From assembly GCA_020697295.1 (NCBI GenBank), contig JAJFBF010000025.1:1-58010 (forward strand): a stretch of DNA of 58,010 bases. Reading direction: 5' to 3'. Of the stretch, positions 41,926 through 50,504 are shown piece after piece (position 1 is the stretch's first letter; each line of letters starts with the position of its first letter). This DNA is from Moraxellaceae bacterium (GTDB lineage: Bacteria; Pseudomonadota; Gammaproteobacteria; Pseudomonadales; Moraxellaceae). The notes below the pieces were generated by a model that was given only the letters and a program-made list of their open reading frames with translations, did not search any database and had not been told where the DNA came from. The translations under genes and the position numbers were made by a program.

Positions 41926-42687
41926 ATGCGGTTCCTGGTGAGCAATGATGACGGCGTGCTGGCTCCCGGCCTGGCGGCCCTGGCCGAGGCTCTCTCCGCG
42001 CTGGGCGAAGTGACGGTGGTCGCCCCCGAAAGTGAGCGCAGCGGCTTCTCCAATGCCCTGTCGCTGGATCGCCCCCTGCGCCCCGTACGCCAGGCCAACG
42101 GCTTCTGGGCCGTGAACGGCACCCCCGCCGACTGCATCCACCTGGCGCTCAACGGCCTGCTCGACTTCGAGCCCGACATCGTCGTGTCCGGTATCAACTC
42201 CGGCGCCAACCTCGGCGATGACACCCTCTATTCCGGCACCGTGGCCGCCGCCATGGAAGCCCGCTTCCTCGGCAAGACCGCCATGGCGGTGTCGCTGGCC
42301 GGTCCGGGCGCGCGCAACTGCGGCCCCGAAGGCTATGCCGCGGCGGCGGCCATGGCGGTGCGCCTGATCGAGAACTGGGGCAGCCTGCAACTGCCCAACC
42401 GCACCTTGCTCAACGTCAATGTGCCAGAAGGCCCCCTGGCCGATATCCGCGGCTTTCGCGTTACCCGTCTGGGCCATCGCGGTCGCGCCCAGGACGTGCT
42501 CACGCTGGAAGACCCGCGCGGGCGCGAAGTGTTCTGGATCGGCCTGGCCGGCGAGCCCATGGATGCCGGCGAGGGCACGGATTTCCGGGCCGTGGCCGAA
42601 GGCTATGTCAGCGTGACGCCGCTGCAGAGCGACCTCACCCGCCACGACGCGCTGCCCGATGTGGCGCGCTGGCTCAAGGATCTGTAA
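41926..42687 (+). CDS. surE: 5'/3'-nucleotidase SurE
   Basis: Metal-dependent phosphatase acting on nucleoside monophosphates in stationary phase; 253 aa. It starts MRFLVSNDDGVLAPGLAALAEAL with metal ligands Asp8 and Asp9. The other motifs are PESERSGFSNALSLDRPLRP, NGTPADCIHLAL, and VSGINSGANLGDDTLYSGTVAAAMEARFLG. ATG 41926 is preferred over GTG 41914 because GTGGGG is then the ribosome site. It starts the surE-pcm-nlpD-rpoS block. Confidence 0.98.
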   Translation: MRFLVSNDDGVLAPGLAALAEALSALGEVTVVAPESERSGFSNALSLDRPLRPVRQANGFWAVNGTPADCIHLALNGLLDFEPDIVVSGINSGANLGDDTLYSGTVAAAMEARFLGKTAMAVSLAGPGARNCGPEGYAAAAAMAVRLIENWGSLQLPNRTLLNVNVPEGPLADIRGFRVTRLGHRGRAQDVLTLEDPRGREVFWIGLAGEPMDAGEGTDFRAVAEGYVSVTPLQSDLTRHDALPDVARWLKDL

Positions 42688-42725
42688 ACCCGATTTCCGG
42701 GCCTGTTGTGTGAAGTGGTATTGCA

Positions 42726-43391
42726 ATGACCCCTACTGATCTTATCGGTTCCGGCATGACCTCGGCGCGTACGCGCGAGCGCATGGTGAACCGCCTGCTG
42801 GAGCAGGGCATCACCGATCTGTCCGTGATCGACGTGATGCGCCGGACGCCCCGCCATATCTTCCTTGACGAGGCGCTGGCCCATCGCGCCTACGAGGACA
42901 CCTCCCTGCCCATCGGCCACGGCCAGACGCTGTCGCAGCCGTATATCGTGGCGCGCATGACGGAAGTGCTGCTGGCCGACGGCCCGCTGAAGAAAGTGCT
43001 GGAGATCGGTACCGGCTCCGGCTACCAGACCGCCGTGCTGGCCCAGCTGGTGGGCCAGGTCTATTCCGTGGAGCGCATTCGCGCGCTGCAGGAAAAGGCC
43101 CGCCAGCGCCTGTCCCTGCTCAAGCTGAACAATGTGCGCCTGCGCCATACCGATGGCGGCCTCGGCTGGCCCGAGGACGCCGGCAGCTTTGACGGCATCA
43201 TCGCCACCGCCGCGCCCATGGGCGTGCCCAAGGCCCTTATCACCCAGCTTGCCGAAGGCGGCCGCCTGGTCATCCCGGTGGGGGGGGGCGACGTCCAGGA
43301 CCTGCTGCTGATCACCCGTCGTGGCGACGGCCACGAGACCCGGGTGCTGGAAAAGGTCAATTTCGTTCCCATGCTGGGGGGCGTGCTCTGA
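42726..43391 (+). CDS. pcm: Protein-L-isoaspartate O-methyltransferase
   Basis: Repairs isoaspartyl residues by SAM-dependent methylation; 221 aa. Motifs are [18 protein letters not shown], the [39 protein letters not shown] segment that contacts isoaspartate, the SAM motif [17 protein letters not shown], and a C-terminal [12 protein letters not shown] run of nine G lies at 43280-43288 inside VGGGDV and keeps frame. The TGA stop at 43389-43391 overlaps the proposed CTG start of nlpD. Confidence 0.97.
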   Translation: MTPTDLIGSGMTSARTRERMVNRLLEQGITDLSVIDVMRRTPRHIFLDEALAHRAYEDTSLPIGHGQTLSQPYIVARMTEVLLADGPLKKVLEIGTGSGYQTAVLAQLVGQVYSVERIRALQEKARQRLSLLKLNNVRLRHTDGGLGWPEDAGSFDGIIATAAPMGVPKALITQLAEGGRLVIPVGGGDVQDLLLITRRGDGHETRVLEKVNFVPMLGGVL

Positions 43392-44203
43392 AGCTGGCCC
43401 GCTCGCTGCCTGCCCTGCCGGGACGGGCCCGGCGGCTGGCCGTCGCCACTCTCCTGGTTTTGGGTCTGAGCGCCTGCGCCAGCCGCGAGCCTCCCCTAGT
43501 TGTTGAGCGCTCACTTACTGGTCCGGACCCGTCATCCCATGTGGTGGCGGCCGGGGATACCCTGTATTCCATCGCCCTGCGTTATGAGAAGGACTACCAG
43601 GAGCTGGCCCTGCTCAATCGGCTTGATGCCCGCTTCACCATCCGCCCCGGTCAGCGCCTGCGCCTGCGCGGCAGCCCGGCCCCGCGCCCTCCCGCCCCTC
43701 CGGTGGCCACCCGGCGCAAGCCTGTCGGGCCAGTGCCAACGGCCGAGCGGAACCCTGTCACAAAAAGACAAACTGCCCAGGCAGGGGGAGGGGCCCCTGA
43801 AGTCAGGATATCCTCACCTGCTAGCGCAGCGCTGGCCTGGACTTGGCCGGCGAAAGGCCCGGTCATTGGCCGATTTGGTAGCGCGGGCGTTACCGGAAAG
43901 GGTCTGGACATAGGGGGGAGGCGGGGAGACTCTGTTCTGGCAGCCGCATCCGGCGTAGTGGTTTATGCAGGCTCAGGCCTCGTCGGATACGGCCGGTTGC
44001 TCATCATTCGGCACGACGACAACTACATCAGCGCCTACGCCCATAACGACCGTTTCCTGGTCAGCGAGGGCGAGCGCGTTCAGCCTGGTCAGGCTATTGC
44101 CGAGATGGGCGCCAGCGGCGCCGATCGCGAAAAGCTCCATTTCGAGATCCGCGAACGTGGCAAGCCGGTGGACCCGCAGCGGTTCCTGCCGGCGCGAGAC
44201 TAG
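43388..44203 (+). CDS. nlpD: NlpD-like LysM/LytM lipoprotein (CTG start proposed)
   Basis: Envelope activator of cell-separation amidases; 271 aa from CTG 43388. That start gives a lipoprotein signal ending in lipobox LSAC (Cys30). The LysM domain (about 50-95) is [30 protein letters not shown] plus [10 protein letters not shown] Pro-rich linker precedes the LytM/M23 domain (about 150-268). There the first metal His of HxxxD is Gly (GKGLDI), so it is probably non-catalytic, as NlpD is elsewhere. No in-frame ATG, GTG or TTG exists between about 43290 and TTG 43460; the latter would remove the signal peptide. GGGGGG at 43376-43381 is the likely ribosome site. The rpoS promoter may lie inside this gene, as in E. 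coli. Confidence 0.85.
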   Translation: MKLARSLPALPGRARRLAVATLLVLGLSACASREPPLVVERSLTGPDPSSHVVAAGDTLYSIALRYEKDYQELALLNRLDARFTIRPGQRLRLRGSPAPRPPAPPVATRRKPVGPVPTAERNPVTKRQTAQAGGGAPEVRISSPASAALAWTWPAKGPVIGRFGSAGVTGKGLDIGGRRGDSVLAAASGVVVYAGSGLVGYGRLLIIRHDDNYISAYAHNDRFLVSEGERVQPGQAIAEMGASGADREKLHFEIRERGKPVDPQRFLPARD

Positions 44204-44258
44204 GCCATCCCCCGGGTTGGTCCGGTCCCCTGGCCAGGCCAACCACGACGAGGGATTG

Positions 44259-45194
44259 ATGATGGCTACCAAGAAGGTTCCCGGCCCCGCTCCCGCGGCG
44301 GTCCAAGAAACGACTTCCCGCTACGCCCGGAATGCCCGCGGCGGCAGCTACCCGCAGTCCACCACGCTCGATGCCACCCAGCTCTACCTCAACGAGATCG
44401 GCTTTTCCCCCCTGCTGAGCGCGGAGGAGGAAGTGTATTTCGCCCGCCTCGCGCGCAAGGGCGTCGAGAGCGCGCGCAAGCGCATGATCGAGAGCAACCT
44501 GCGCCTGGTGGTGAAGATCGCGCGCCGCTACATCAATCGCGGCCTGACCCTGCTCGACCTCATCGAGGAGGGCAATCTCGGTCTCATCCATGCAGTGGAG
44601 AAGTTTGATCCCGAGCGCGGTTTCCGCTTTTCCACCTACGCCACCTGGTGGATTCGCCAGACCATGGAGCGGGCGCTGATGAACCAGACGCGCACCGTGC
44701 GCCTGCCCATCCATGTCGTGAAAGAGCTCAATATCTACCTGCGCGCGGCGCGCGAACTCAGCCACAAGCTGGACCATGAGCCCAGCGCGGACGAGATCGC
44801 GCGCCTGCTCGATCGCCCGGTGGAGGATGTGCAACGCATGCTGGGCCTCAACGAGCGCGTCAGTTCCATCGATGCGCCCATTGGCGGTGACTCCGAGAAA
44901 ACGCTGGCGGAGACCTTGGCCGACACCAGCATCCCCGACCCCGCCCTGCAGGTCCAGGATGACGATATGCGCATGAACCTTGACCAGTGGCTGCAGGCCT
45001 TGCCGGAAAAGCAGCGCGAGGTGCTGGCGCGGCGCTTCGGGTTGCGCGGGCACGAGGTTGCCACGCTGGAGGAGGTGGGCGAGGAAATCGGCCTGACCCG
45101 CGAGCGCGTACGGCAAATCCAGGTCGACGGACTGCGCCGGTTGCGGGAGATGATGGAGGGGCAGGGACTCTCCAGCGAGACGGTCTTCAACTAG
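44259..45194 (+). CDS. rpoS: RNA polymerase sigma factor RpoS
   Basis: Stationary-phase and general-stress sigma factor; 311 aa, a little shorter at the N-terminus than the 330-aa E. coli protein. Region 1.2 is [31 protein letters not shown]. Region 2 is [76 protein letters not shown]. Region 3 and region 4 ([53 protein letters not shown]) follow. The start is ATG 44259 or the adjacent ATG 44262; GAGGG precedes both. It lies 55 bases after nlpD. Confidence 0.97.
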   Translation: MMATKKVPGPAPAAVQETTSRYARNARGGSYPQSTTLDATQLYLNEIGFSPLLSAEEEVYFARLARKGVESARKRMIESNLRLVVKIARRYINRGLTLLDLIEEGNLGLIHAVEKFDPERGFRFSTYATWWIRQTMERALMNQTRTVRLPIHVVKELNIYLRAARELSHKLDHEPSADEIARLLDRPVEDVQRMLGLNERVSSIDAPIGGDSEKTLAETLADTSIPDPALQVQDDDMRMNLDQWLQALPEKQREVLARRFGLRGHEVATLEEVGEEIGLTRERVRQIQVDGLRRLREMMEGQGLSSETVFN

Positions 45195-45242
45195 GCCGGC
45201 GCGCCACGGGCGCGACTTCTGCTCTCGTTGCCGGCGCGGGGC

Positions 45243-45271
45243 TTGCCCCGGCCTCGCGGCGGGGCGAGAAT
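45243..45271 (+). promoter_or_regulatory. Probable promoter of tRNA-Arg
   Basis: TTGCCC (45243-45248), 17 bases, GAGAAT (45266-45271), ending 10 bases before the tRNA 5' end. This suits a short-leader tRNA transcript. Confidence 0.45.
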
Positions 45272-45281
45272 CCGCGCCCGT

Positions 45282-45358
45282 GCCCACGTAGCTCAGCTGG
45301 ATAGAGCAGCCCCCTCCTAAGGGGCAGGTCGGACGTTCGAATCGTCTCGTGGGCGCCA
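45282..45358 (+). tRNA. tRNA-Arg (anticodon CCU)
   Basis: A 77-base cloverleaf including an encoded CCA. The acceptor stem is GCCCACG / CGTGGGC, with discriminator G. The D arm has AGCTCAGCTGGATAGAGC. The anticodon stem is CCCC/GGGG around CTCCTAA, giving anticodon CCT and decoding AGG. The T arm has GTTCGAATC. It lies between rpoS and an SseB-like gene, with no integrase or repeated 3' end nearby. Confidence 0.97.
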
Positions 45359-45444
45359 TTTTCCTGTCTATGCTTCCTGCCCGCCTGGTTGCGCTCTTGC
45401 CGCATAGGCCGAATGGCGGCACCGCACTGTTGGCCTGCCTGCCC

Positions 45445-45855
45445 ATGACGACTCCAAGCTTCGATCCGTTGAACGACCTCGAAACCGCCCTGCTGGCCGC
45501 GCAGACCGGCGAGGCCACCATCGATGCGCTGATGGAGCGCCTGAAGGATTCGCCGGTCTTCCTGCTGCTCGATCGGGATCCGGGGCCCGAGGACGCGCGT
45601 GACGACGACGCCCAGCCGCTGCTGCTCAACAACGGGCAGGGCGAGCCGGTGCTGGCGATGTTCTCGGCGCCGGAGCGCTCCATCTCCATGACCCTGGCCT
45701 TCCCGGGTTACGCCTTTGGCGTCTGGGTCGAGTTTCCGATGTTGCTGGGCCTGGTGGCCCCGGGCGTGGGCCTGGTGCTGAATCCCGGCGCCGTGGCGGG
45801 TTTCGAGATGCCGGCCGACGCCGTGGTCAGCTTGCGCGCGGAAGTCGGCGCCTGA
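45445..45855 (+). CDS. SseB-like N-terminal domain protein
   Basis: A 136-aa soluble protein resembling the SseB N-terminal domain: FDPLNDLETALLAAQTGEATIDALMERLKDSPVFLLLD, then QPLLLNNGQGEPVLAMFSAPERSI and the hydrophobic FPMLLGLVAPGVGLVLNPGAVAGFEMPADAV. The family (rhodanese enhancer/type III helper-like) has no settled function. ATG 45445 is preferred; an in-frame ATG at 45370 would start just after the tRNA and add a hydrophobic, unrelated leader. There is no operon partner within 200 bp. Confidence 0.75.
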   Translation: MTTPSFDPLNDLETALLAAQTGEATIDALMERLKDSPVFLLLDRDPGPEDARDDDAQPLLLNNGQGEPVLAMFSAPERSISMTLAFPGYAFGVWVEFPMLLGLVAPGVGLVLNPGAVAGFEMPADAVVSLRAEVGA

Positions 45856-46014
45856 TCGACCGGCCCGGCTGGCGATTCCGCTCCTTGGTGCTCTGCTCCG
45901 GGTGCCTCGGCTTTGCTCGACCTTCCCTGTTATTCCCGACTTCCCTGACTTTCACGTCTTTCGCGGCTTCTCTGAGTTTGAAGCCGAAGGTGCGCGGGGC
46001 GGCGGTGACCCCGG

Positions 46015-46020
46015 TATACT
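46015..46020 (+). promoter_or_regulatory. -10 box upstream of the CvfB-like gene
   Basis: TATACT followed by CCCGCGC, 38 bases before the ATG at 46058. The -35 region is weak. A hairpin CGGCTTC/GAAGCCG lies just upstream at 45964-45986, with no T-run. Confidence 0.4.
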
Positions 46021-46057
46021 CCCGCGCATCGATACCTTCCTGGATACCGCCCCGGCC

Positions 46058-46909
46058 ATGATTTACCCCGGCAGCCTCAATTCCCTGCGCGTGCTGCGCT
46101 TTGCCGGCCCCGGCGCCTTTCTCGCCGAGTCCGATGACGACAATGGCCCCGAGATCCTCTTGCCGGGCAGCCAGGTGCCGGAAGGCTGCAAGGTGGGCGA
46201 TGACCTCGAGGTCTTTGTCTATTTCGATAGCGAGGACCGGCCAGTGGCCACGCTGCAGCGTCCGAAGGTGATGGTGGGCGGGGTGGCCTCGCTGCGCGTG
46301 GTCGCCACCAACGATGCCGGCGTGTTCCTGGACTGGGGCCTGCCCAAGGACCTGCTGCTGCCCTACAACGAGATTCCGCGCGAACAGAAATTCGGCCTGG
46401 AGCCCGGGCGCCATGTGCTGGTGATGGTGTTCCAGGACGACAGCGGCCGCGTCGCCGCGTCGGCCCGCCTCGATGATTTCCTCGCCCCCGAGGGCGGCGG
46501 CTTCAACGAAGGCGACCCGGTCGCCATCGTGGTCGCCAATCGCACCGAGCTCGGCGTGCGCGTGGTGGTGAATGACCGCTACTGGGGGCTGGTGCACGAC
46601 AACGAGCTGTTTGGCCAGGTGCGTACTGGCGAGCGCCGTGACGGCTGGATCAAGAGCCTGCGCAGCGATCGCCGCCTCAATATTTCCCTGGTGCCGCCGG
46701 GGCCGGCGCGCATCGATCCGGTGGCGCAAAAAATCCTCGACAAGCTGGCCGCCGAGGGCGGCTACATGGCGGTGGGCGACAAGACGCCGCCGGAGGCCAT
46801 TTACACGCTCTTCGGTGTCAGCAAGAAGGTGTTCAAGCAGGCCATCGGCGCGCTGTTCAAGGCGCGCCGCATCAAGATCGAGCCGGGCGGCATCCGCCAA
46901 GTGAAGTAG
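46058..46909 (+). CDS. CvfB/YitL-family S1-like RNA-binding protein
   Basis: A 283-aa protein with serial S1/OB-like domains: LNSLRVLRFAGPGAFLAESDDDNGPEILLPGSQVPEGCKVGDDLEVFVYFDSEDRPVATLQRPK, then VGGVASLRVVATNDAGVFLDWGLPKDLLLPYNEIP, and AIVVANRTELGVRVVVNDRYWGLVHDNELF. A C-terminal winged-helix-like segment follows (ILDKLAAEGGYMAVGDKTPPEAIYTLFGVSKKVFKQAIGALFKARRIKIEPGGIRQV). This architecture is that of CvfB (virulence regulator in staphylococci) and B. subtilis YitL. It probably binds RNA; the target is unknown. Confidence 0.88.
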   Translation: MIYPGSLNSLRVLRFAGPGAFLAESDDDNGPEILLPGSQVPEGCKVGDDLEVFVYFDSEDRPVATLQRPKVMVGGVASLRVVATNDAGVFLDWGLPKDLLLPYNEIPREQKFGLEPGRHVLVMVFQDDSGRVAASARLDDFLAPEGGGFNEGDPVAIVVANRTELGVRVVVNDRYWGLVHDNELFGQVRTGERRDGWIKSLRSDRRLNISLVPPGPARIDPVAQKILDKLAAEGGYMAVGDKTPPEAIYTLFGVSKKVFKQAIGALFKARRIKIEPGGIRQVK

Positions 46910-46922
46910 ATCGCGCTAAAGT

Positions 46923-47075
46923 GTAGGTCAGGCTTCAGCCTGACTTGACGTTGTCAGACTGAATTCCGACCTGCAGCCATCTCTATGTAGCTCAGGCTTC
47001 AACTTGACGCAGGGTATTGGTTGGCAGGTCAGGCTCCAGCCTGACTGCAGCTAGTCGGACTGAAGTCCGACCTAC
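46923..47075. repeat. REP hairpin cluster, locus 4 (five units, diverged)
   Basis: Units: forward 46923-46944 (GTAG, GTCAGGC-TTCA-GCCTGAC); reverse 46953-46974 (GTCAGAC-TGAA-TTCCGAC, CTGC); forward 46987-47008 (GTAG, decayed stem); forward 47024-47045 (GCAG, GTCAGGC-TCCA-GCCTGAC); reverse 47054-47075 (GTCGGAC-TGAA-GTCCGAC, CTAC). Paired units are 8 bases apart rather than 11-12. Several stems carry paired substitutions relative to the main type. The cluster fills the gap between the CvfB-like and DUF2058 genes. Confidence 0.85.
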
Positions 47076-47152
47076 CGGCAGGACAGGTTTTCGGATTCAG
47101 GTGAGGTTTTCGGGCGTTTGCCCGGGTTGTCGCGTTTGCAGGAAGTGTGACC

Positions 47153-47674
47153 ATGTCGCTGAAAGACCAATTGCTGAAGTCCGGCCTCGCCGATGCAAAA
47201 AAAGCACGCAAGGCCGAGCACGAAAAGCGCCAGCAAGCCAAGGATCCCAATGCTGAAACCGGCCAGAAGCTGGCGGAAAAGGCGCTGGCGGAAAAGGCCG
47301 AGCGCGACCGCGCCCTCAATCGCGCGCAGCAGGTGGAAAAGGAGCGGCATGCGCTGGTGGCGCAGGTCCGCCAGCTTATCGAGGCGCATCGCATTGCGCG
47401 CACCGGCGGCGAGGTGTCTTACCAGTTCACGGACGACAAGAAGATCAAGAAGCTCTACGTGAAGGCCCCGCAGCAGGCACAGCTTGCCAGCGGACAGATT
47501 GCGATCGTGCGCCTGGGCGAGGGCTACGAGCTGGTGCCGACCGTGGTTGCGGAGAAGATCCGCCAGCGCGACGAGGCGGTGGTGGTGCTGCTCAATACGC
47601 GCAAGCCGGTGACGGCGGCGGACGAGGAAGATCCTTATGCCGCCTACCAGATCCCCGATGACCTGATGTGGTAA
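47153..47674 (+). CDS. DUF2058 (YaiL-like) protein
   Basis: A 173-aa protein starting MSLKDQLLKSGLADAKKARKAEHEKRQQAK, a highly charged, Lys/Glu-rich coiled-coil N-terminal half. The C-terminal domain is VSYQFTDDKKIKKLYVKAPQQAQLASGQIAIVRLGEGYELVPTVVAEKIRQRDEAVVVLLN, ending DPYAAYQIPDDLMW, the DUF2058 tail. The family is annotated as nucleoprotein- or polynucleotide-associated without a proven reaction. ATG 47153 is chosen because AGGAAG lies 7 bases upstream; GTG 47147 is an alternative. Confidence 0.9.
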   Translation: MSLKDQLLKSGLADAKKARKAEHEKRQQAKDPNAETGQKLAEKALAEKAERDRALNRAQQVEKERHALVAQVRQLIEAHRIARTGGEVSYQFTDDKKIKKLYVKAPQQAQLASGQIAIVRLGEGYELVPTVVAEKIRQRDEAVVVLLNTRKPVTAADEEDPYAAYQIPDDLMW

Positions 47675-47744
47675 GCCGGCGCCGGCAGGGGCTGCCCGCG
47701 GGCGCCGACAGGATTAAAAAAACGTAAATACAAGGAGTTCTGCC

Positions 47745-48251
47745 ATGGAAAACCCCTATAGCGCGCCCACCTCCCAAGTCAACGACAGTGCGGAGCCGGC
47801 GACCGGCGAGATGGCGTCGCGCAAGGATCGCCTGCTTGCCGCCATTGTCGACAGCATTATCCTGATGGTGCTGGTGCTGCCGTTTACCTGGATGCTTGGC
47901 TTCTGGGAGCTTGCGCGCAGTGGCGGCACGCTGTCCCTGGGCTTGACGGTGGCTTCGTTGGCGCTGGGATTCGGGGGCTATGTGCTGGTCAACGGCGTGC
48001 TGCTGGCGCGTTACGGCCAGACCGTGGGCAAGCGCCTGCTGAAGATCCGCATCGTGTCACTGCAGGGCGAGCAGCTGCCGCTCGGCAAGATCCTGCTGAC
48101 CCGTCAGTTGCCCGTACAGGTCATGAGCGTGCTGCCGGGCGTCGGCGGCCTGCTGGCTATCCTCGACGTGCTGTTCATCTTCCGCAAGGACCAGCGCTGC
48201 CTCCATGACTTGATCGCGCAGACTCAGGTCGTCAACTGCAGGCAGGGCTGA
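47745..48251 (+). CDS. RDD-family membrane protein
   Basis: A 168-aa inner-membrane protein. A soluble N-terminus (MENPYSAPTSQVNDSAEPATG) precedes RKDRLLAAIVDSIILMVLVLPFTWMLGFW, with the Arg and Asp pair that names RDD proteins. Further helices are SLGLTVASLALGFGGYVLVNGVLL and a C-terminal LPVQVMSVLPGVGGLLAILDVLFIF. The motif GQTVGKRLLKIRIV and the late RCLHDLIAQT Asp are family features. The role is unknown; some relatives are linked to ion homeostasis. AAGGAG precedes the ATG. Confidence 0.92.
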   Translation: MENPYSAPTSQVNDSAEPATGEMASRKDRLLAAIVDSIILMVLVLPFTWMLGFWELARSGGTLSLGLTVASLALGFGGYVLVNGVLLARYGQTVGKRLLKIRIVSLQGEQLPLGKILLTRQLPVQVMSVLPGVGGLLAILDVLFIFRKDQRCLHDLIAQTQVVNCRQG

Positions 48252-48305
48252 CGGAAAGGTTCCCGGTCCCGTGCGCAATGACCGGGGCCGGCCGGTAAGG
48301 CGGGC

Positions 48306-49118
48306 TCAGGCCTTCCGGCGGAACTGCAGGATGCGGAAATCCGCCTGCATGACCAGTGATGAAAGCTGCTCCACCTGCGTGCGTTTCTCGCGTGAGGCGC
48401 GCCAGTAGTGCGGCGTCATCTTCAGCAGTTGCTGCACGGTGGCGTTGCCGGGCAGGTTCATCGTGAACTGCACGCGCGCCTCGCTGTGGAAATTGAAGTG
48501 CCGCTGCAATTCTTCCTGCCATTTTTCCGCTTGATGCGGACGCACCTCGTCGTAGAGGGCTTCGCGCAATTCCCAGAGATGCTTCTCCCCCGGCGCCGCG
48601 ATCAATAGGGCGGCGCCGGGCTTCAGCACGCGCGCCGCCTCGGCGGTATCCAGGGGGCTGAAGATGGCGACGAGGGCGTCCGCACTTGCCTCTTCGAGGG
48701 GAATGGCGTTGCTGCTCGCCACCAGCCAGGTAATGGCGGCGTCGCGCTTTGCGGCGCGCTTTATCGCATTCTTGCTGATGTCGAAGGCGGTGGTGGCCTG
48801 CGCGGTCGTGGCCAGGGCGGTGGTGTACCAGCCTTCGCCGCAACCGCTGTCGATCAGGTGCGCGGGCTGCAGTGGCGCCAGCAGTCCTGCCAGCGTGTCG
48901 CGGAAGCGGGAATAGAAGCCGGCTTCGAGGAAGGCGCGGCGGGCGGCGACCATGTCGGCGTCGTCGCCCGGATCGAGGCTGTTCTTGTGCTGCACCGGCA
49001 GCAGGTTGAAATAACCCTCGCGCGCGCGATCAAAGCTGTGCCCGCGCGGGCAGTGCGCGGCACTGGCCCCGAGGGTCAGTGCGTCATGGCAGAGCGGGCA
49101 GCGCAGCGTGCGGTTCAT
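48306..49118 (-). CDS. rlmA: 23S rRNA (guanine-N1)-methyltransferase RlmA type
   Basis: SAM-dependent N1 methylation of G745 (RlmA-I type) in 23S rRNA; 270 aa. The N-terminal zinc finger is LRCPLCHDAL plus AAHCPRGHSFD. Next come the REGYFNLLPVQHKNSLDPGDDADMVAARRAFLEAGFYSRFRDTL segment and the SAM motif HLIDSGCGEGWYTTAL. AFDISKNAIKRAAKR and ALVAIFSPLDTAEAARVLKPGAALLIAAPGEKHLWELREALY complete the family pattern. ATG 49118 lies 10 bases after a REP pair; an upstream in-frame extension would translate the repeat and is rejected. Confidence 0.95.
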   Translation of the reverse strand: MNRTLRCPLCHDALTLGASAAHCPRGHSFDRAREGYFNLLPVQHKNSLDPGDDADMVAARRAFLEAGFYSRFRDTLAGLLAPLQPAHLIDSGCGEGWYTTALATTAQATTAFDISKNAIKRAAKRDAAITWLVASSNAIPLEEASADALVAIFSPLDTAEAARVLKPGAALLIAAPGEKHLWELREALYDEVRPHQAEKWQEELQRHFNFHSEARVQFTMNLPGNATVQQLLKMTPHYWRASREKRTQVEQLSSLVMQADFRILQFRRKA

Positions 49119-49128
49119 CAGCAATCCG

Positions 49129-49184
49129 GCAGGTCGGGCTTCACCCCGACGGGGCGGTGGTGTCGGGCTGAAGCCCGACCTACA
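49129..49184. repeat. REPIN-like inverted REP pair, locus 5
   Basis: Forward unit 49129-49150 (GCAG, GTCGGGC-TTCA-CCCCGAC), 11-base spacer GGGGCGGTGGT, reverse unit 49162-49183 (GTCGGGC-TGAA-GCCCGAC, CTAC). It lies between dapE and rlmA on the minus strand, directly upstream of the rlmA start, so it would be transcribed into the rlmA leader if the two genes are co-transcribed. Confidence 0.9.
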
Positions 49185-49224
49185 TTGTCGATGTCGGGGC
49201 GTCTGCGTGTCGGGGTGCAGCGCT

Positions 49225-50397
<1,173 letters not shown>

Positions 50398-50446
50398 CTA
50401 GTGTAACGGCAAGGCCGGGCCCTAGGCAGCCCGGAGCGCGTCGCGC

Positions 50447-50452
50447 CATAAT
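50447..50452 (+). promoter_or_regulatory. Probable livK -10 box
   Basis: CATAAT followed by GCCGCC, 53 bases before the livK ATG. It lies in the dapE-livK divergent gap, about 40 bases from the dapE -10 box on the other strand (TACACT, 50405-50400). Confidence 0.4.
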
Positions 50453-50504
50453 GCCGCCTGGCCGCTGCCGGTCGGCGGGCCATCCGGACATTGCAGGGAC
50501 ACTC

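Noticed and set aside
45195..45281. RsmZ-type small RNA downstream of rpoS
   Set aside because: In Pseudomonas rsmZ lies beside rpoS. This short gap has no repeated GGA hairpin loops and appears to hold only the tRNA promoter. The gap at 45856-46057 also lacks the motif.
45282..45358. tRNA-Arg(CCU) as the attachment site of an integrated element
   Set aside because: This tRNA is a common integration target, but there is no integrase, no duplicated 3' end and no shift in gene content downstream. Ordinary core genes follow.
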